Assembly (NCBI GenBank): GCA_947564765.1
Contig: CANODN010000015.1
Coordinates: 1 to 16,493, forward strand
Reading direction: 5' to 3'
Length of the DNA: 16,493 bases
From: an uncultured Roseburia sp.
Lineage (GTDB): Bacteria; Bacillota; Clostridia; Lachnospirales; Lachnospiraceae
A program made the position numbers and the translations under genes. Under the pieces are notes generated by a model. It was not told the DNA's origin, did no database searches, and saw nothing but the letters and a program-made list of their open reading frames with translations. Numbering within the stretch: the stretch's first letter is position 1; each line of letters starts with the position of its first letter. This document shows positions 14,301 through 16,493 of the stretch, piece by piece.

Positions 14301-16003
14301 CTTCTGCTTGATCCTGCATCATTTTGATCGTGTGTACACTGCAGCCATACGGAATTCGCCCACTGGAGATACCATGGACTCGGATTTACATAACAGGTCA
14401 GAGAAATCCAGAGGTTTTTGATATTATTTTCTTTTTCACATTGACGCACAGCTTCCATCAGATCAATCCATGCTTCCCAGAGATCTGTCACATGATACAT
14501 TTTTTCGTAACCGCCTGTCATATGATGATTTGCGTAACCGGGAACTCCATCAGCATGTGAAAATGCACCATACTGCCCATTATCTGCAAAGCCATCCCAT
14601 TTCCAGTAATTTACGCCGTACTTTTCCATCCAGTCCGTTGCCATATCCGTAAAATTCTTTACATAAGTACGATCTGCTACATCAATAGAGCCTCCTGCTT
14701 TGCTTCCCTTTCCGCTCTTTGTAATAATAGTTGCAAGATCACCATAGAAATTATAGCCGCCTCTTGGGCCAACCCAAACGCCAAATTCACTTCCGAATTT
14801 GTGAACTAATTCACTGGAGGGCGTCAATTCTTCCGGAAACTTACTGTTAAACTCCCAAAAACCGGTCTGATTTGCTGTTGTACCTGCTCTTCTTGCCCTG
14901 TCTGTTCCCGCTTCGACTTCTGTCAGATTATAATTTATCCATCCATCATCTACAACATAAGAATCCAGCGGACGAACTTCCGCCTGATTTAATTCCCGAT
15001 CTATTTCGATAAAGGAATCCCGAATAATTTCGTCACTGATATACATCATATTGTCAAACCAGGAGTTATACTGTATGCGGAATTCAGACGGTGTAGCGAT
15101 TGATTTGATATACTCAAAAAAATCTGCCTGAATGACTTCTGTTTCCGTGCTTCTCGCAGCTCCGGCTACTGTCTGCCATGTCACATATTTGCCGTCTTTC
15201 GTCAACTGATTATCCGTTTCCAAACGTTCAAATGACTTTCCGGTATAATACCGCATATATCCGATATTATTTACAATTTCATTATCCGCCGCCGGGAACT
15301 CACAGCCAAAAAACATTCCCTGAATATAAATCGGCTGCCCCAGATTTGCACGGAATTGATTCATCTGAACGATACCGCCTGCATCCGTTGGAATCGTCCA
15401 TGTTGCATCGGCATCGTTTACTACCATGGATTCCAGATCAATATAGTCAATCACCGCATCCGCTTTCTTATTCTCCGGAACGCTGATTTCCATATATTTA
15501 CGCATGAAATGATCTCCGTCGTACATAACAATGACTTCATTGATTGTATATTCGATGTCCTTGAATGTATACGGTTCAAACTGGAATATAATTTTTTTGC
15601 CGGTCTTTGCAATGTCATTGATCGTTGCATTCGTATTTTCTACAATCGGTTCACCCTTCAGCTCCAGCTCGCTTGACGCAAATTCCCGATTGCTTGTATC
15701 CGAGGCTGAGCTCTTTGTTACACGTATTTTGAACTCCTCACTGCCCTCTGCCGGTTCAAAAACAGTTTCTCCGTTATCCGTTCTCTTGTTTGTAATTTTC
15801 GTAGTGCTCAATTTGTTGTCTGCAATTGAAAATTCTCTGCTGATATAGCTGTTTCCAATTGTAACTGTACTGTCAGCCGTTTCGACTGATACCTCTGCTG
15901 CATCTGCAGCCTGCACCTCTGCCGGAATTGACAGCGAACTAATCGGCAGACATACCGCTGCAAGCAATGCCGCAAAGCCTTTTTTCCATGTTTTTCTTCC
16001 CAT
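11333..16003 (-). CDS. Secreted multidomain GH36-like glycosidase (alpha-galactosidase / alpha-N-acetylgalactosaminidase type)
   Basis: A 1556-residue exoenzyme. Order of parts: Sec signal peptide (1-34; KTWKK, hydrophobic core, cleavage near VQA); N-terminal beta-sandwich (about 40-290); clan GH-D TIM barrel (about 300-640) with YVVDDGW (349-355), probable nucleophile Asp470 in YWKWDGF and acid/base candidate Asp559 or Asp562 in QCTHDQND; C-terminal beta domain (about 690-776); Ig-like domain (780-868); LamG-like lectin domain (about 873-1010); F5/8 type C (CBM32-like) carbohydrate-binding domain (1031-1194); three FIVAR helical modules (1202-1262, 1264-1330, 1334-1405); lysine-rich LRR_5 repeats (1418-1550). 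No LPXTG or SLH anchor. GGGAGG precedes the ATG. It likely removes alpha-linked Gal or GalNAc from host or plant glycans; substrate undetermined. Confidence 0.8.
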   Translation of the reverse strand: MGRKTWKKGFAALLAAVCLPISSLSIPAEVQAADAAEVSVETADSTVTIGNSYISREFSIADNKLSTTKITNKRTDNGETVFEPAEGSEEFKIRVTKSSASDTSNREFASSELELKGEPIVENTNATINDIAKTGKKIIFQFEPYTFKDIEYTINEVIVMYDGDHFMRKYMEISVPENKKADAVIDYIDLESMVVNDADATWTIPTDAGGIVQMNQFRANLGQPIYIQGMFFGCEFPAADNEIVNNIGYMRYYTGKSFERLETDNQLTKDGKYVTWQTVAGAARSTETEVIQADFFEYIKSIATPSEFRIQYNSWFDNMMYISDEIIRDSFIEIDRELNQAEVRPLDSYVVDDGWINYNLTEVEAGTDRARRAGTTANQTGFWEFNSKFPEELTPSSELVHKFGSEFGVWVGPRGGYNFYGDLATIITKSGKGSKAGGSIDVADRTYVKNFTDMATDWMEKYGVNYWKWDGFADNGQYGAFSHADGVPGYANHHMTGGYEKMYHVTDLWEAWIDLMEAVRQCEKENNIKNLWISLTCYVNPSPWYLQWANSVWLQCTHDQNDAGSSRSKMDRQMTYRDAAYYDFLKNHEFQFPLSNVYNHDPVYGVEGTGMNINTATDEQFKNYLYMMSTRGSAFWELYFSDSIMTKGKYEVTGEFLEWAEENYHMLKNAKMFGASPNTGTVLGGSSNGEQNAYGYSCFDGTDGIISFRNSATTSKDITITFDRTLGVPEDAGTLEYHIEHSHNLSANTATTGTLTYGEVITYTLQPDEVRILRVSKDGDVTAPEIERVYSDGGNEITVKFNEKVTGQTFKVNGAAVSAVEASADGLTFRLTVEEGTLEDKSTVTVTAEDVCDLADNPLKEKTASFLYRKNNAVLNQSGLFSGESTVASAKDSLIGNNGFSVTTEVYTTSTGSVLAQGEEYAIGINEDGTAYFSLNGVSAVSKAIVNDGAKHTITGVKENNGMMKIYVDGELEGSGYKKENRYYEVKAADIALGNDDFYGVVNANVADTAKGYDVVDEESGSNPEIPTGEQNWASGKTVTAAWTKDGSDAAKGLDRPMSMVVDGIKNNGNYGEFGADGRAESSYLQVDLGEVRNISKINLYRFWSNGRTYNGTVIALSKTADFAEKEIVYNSDKDNVHGLNASGTTTYDETYAESENGKTIELPETKKARYVRVYMHGAGSGTTNHVVELEVIGDQPIPDADYTAVDKAIAEVDALNPEDYEDFSAVSAAVNAVERGKDATEQAAVNEMAANIFKAIAALERTQNKELQDVLQNAESKDLAGYTTESIEVYNQILSAAKKVLESQTASEEEKAAAIEQVKKAKEELEERTPEYNAAEEAKKELTAVIEKAAAYKDASQYTGDSWSVFQKALSSAKSVLDKTGSTKAEIDAAKDALSKAISGLKKATKNLIEENGIYAVGDYNYKVTSLSKMTVEVAGTANPNLTKVNIKENVVLNDGKSYTITTIGNNAFKKNAKITTAVIGKNITKIGNSAFENCKKLKKVTIKSKVLTQIGKKAFMKCKNLKKVTIKSKKLKKLPKNAFKGIHKKAVIKNASKK

Positions 16004-16020
16004 TCTTTTCCTCCCTGTTT

Positions 16021-16121
16021 TGGTAATTATTCACGCAATAGCATATGAAGGCTTTCACATCTTTTGTGAAATATGCTACGAAATATAAAACCATTGTATC
16101 ATCTATCAGGGATAATTACCA
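16021..16121. repeat. Nested inverted repeats in the glycosidase promoter and leader
   Basis: Outer arms TGGTAATTAT (16021-16030) and ATAATTACCA (16112-16121) are exact 10-bp reverse complements. Inside are TAGCATA/TATGCTA (16039-16045, 16072-16078) and TTTCACA/TGTGAAA (16053-16059, 16065-16071), which stack into one 14-bp hairpin with a 7-base one-sided bulge. The inner hairpin lies in the predicted 5' leader. The outer arms lie at the -35 and near the ribosome binding site. Confidence 0.65.
16093..16121 (-). promoter_or_regulatory. Putative promoter of the glycosidase gene
   Basis: Minus-strand TACAAT (16098 to 16093) with a weak -35 TGGTAA (16121 to 16116) at 17 bases. The predicted leader is about 83 bases and holds the inner hairpin. 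The weak -35, embedded in the outer inverted repeat, suggests regulated expression. Confidence 0.45.
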
Positions 16122-16130
16122 GTATTTTTT

Positions 16131-16244
16131 TCATGCACTGATCTGCGCTTTCACATTTGTATCAACAATTATCATATCATCCAGGGCAACCTCAAACACT
16201 GACGCCAGTACAACCAGATTATCGATTGCCGGCAAAGCCATTCC
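16131..16244 (-). pseudogene. C-terminal remnant of an XRE-type helix-turn-helix regulator
   Basis: A 37-codon stretch in one frame reads GMALPAIDNLVVLASVFEVA, then LDDMIIVDTNVKAQISA and a stop. This resembles the end of an XRE (HTH_3) domain, where the last helices usually read 'ERG..LPSIDNLVALA..F.VSLDE.I'. The preceding recognition helices are missing: upstream in this frame the sequence stops at a TAG after a few unrelated codons and gives way to the DctM fragment in another frame. Assignment is by pattern alone on a short stretch. Confidence 0.5.
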
Positions 16245-16279
16245 GGCATCCCCGGAACAGAGGAAAATCCTCTACTCGG

Positions 16280-16493
16280 ACGCCTGGCCAAAATAACGCC
16301 GACTGCCATACAGCACACTGCCCACAGGATGCCGGGTACGTAGCCGGCCAGGAATAAGGCGGCTACCGATGTACCCCCGGAAGCCAGGGAATAGGTAATC
16401 AAAGCGTTGGAAGGGGGGATCAGCAGCCCGGAAGGCGCGGAAGCGCCGTTAGTAGCCGCACACAGCCCGGTATCATACCCCTGCTGCTCTTCC
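16280..16493 (-). pseudogene. TRAP transporter large permease (DctM) fragment, truncated at the window edge
   Basis: Open from the window edge, the frame reads GYDTGLCAATNGASAPSGLL, then IPPSNALITYSLASGGTSVA, then ALFLAGYVPGILW. This matches the conserved C-terminal third of DctM, the sodium-coupled substrate-carrying subunit of TRAP transporters ('G..IPPS....Y....G.S...LF.AG..PG...'). Similarity ends around VILARR near 16280. The frame continues with unrelated residues to a stop at 16172, roughly 80-100 residues earlier than a normal DctM would end. No DctP or DctQ partner is visible. It may be more complete beyond the edge, but its 3' end is broken. Confidence 0.68.

Noticed and set aside
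12400..15700. Many plus-strand ORFs of 60-145 codons opposite the glycosidase gene
   Set aside because: They are antisense to a long, well-supported coding frame, lack ribosome binding sites, and have low-complexity Ser/Phe/Cys-rich content typical of reverse-frame translation.
16039..16060. Catabolite-responsive (cre) operator in the glycosidase leader
   Set aside because: ATGTGAAAGCCTTCA looks cre-like at first, but I count three mismatches at conserved cre positions, so it is not supported.
16045..16296. Plus-strand ORF of 83 codons upstream of the glycosidase
   Set aside because: It overlaps the leader hairpin and both minus-strand remnants, has no ribosome binding site and shows no known motif.

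Overview
The window looks like a chromosomal stretch from a Gram-positive gut anaerobe of class Clostridia, most likely a Lachnospiraceae member. This is inferred from moderate G+C, strong AGGAGG-type ribosome binding sites, near-consensus sigma-A promoters, a large Bacillus-type SRP RNA with an Alu domain, a long-form hibernation factor, and a secreted glycosidase ending in FIVAR and lysine-rich LRR_5 modules. The species cannot be named from the sequence alone.

Layout, left to right. (1) 1-3760, minus strand: a housekeeping cluster pfk - dnaX - ybaB - recR, with a promoter upstream of pfk and a terminator after recR. (2) 3783-4002: tRNA-Ser(CGA) with its own promoter and terminator, then a bidirectional terminator shared with the convergent operon that follows. 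(3) 4008-6730, minus strand: a five-gene envelope-sensing operon: PadR repressor, DUF1700/HAAS membrane protein, DUF4097 'toastrack' protein, PspC-domain protein and YgjP-type metallopeptidase. The first three genes are joined by ATGA overlaps, and the promoter carries a 16-bp direct repeat. (4) 6799-8530: a divergent sodium:solute symporter (PutP-like) ending in a strong bidirectional terminator. (5) 8532-9487, minus: hpf followed by the large SRP RNA, each with its own promoter. (6) 9525-10983, minus: a WYL-domain regulator overlapping a small HAD hydrolase, with repeated GGGA boxes in its promoter. (7) 11000-11107: a 35-codon small protein. (8) 11257-16121, minus: a very large secreted GH36-like glycosidase of 1556 residues, with a structured 5' leader. 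(9) 16131-16493: two gene remnants, a TRAP transporter DctM fragment abutting the tail of an XRE-type regulator, running off the window edge.

Functionally, the left and centre are core genome: glycolysis, DNA polymerase III clamp loader, recombination, tRNA, SRP and ribosome hibernation. Envelope stress sensing and solute uptake sit among these genes. The right end is accessory: a host- or plant-glycan-degrading exoenzyme next to decayed genes. I see no CRISPR array, complete insertion sequence, phage module or recognisable defence island. The most unusual material is at the right end (chimeric remnants, nested inverted repeats, modular glycosidase), together with the PadR operon and the WYL-HAD pair.
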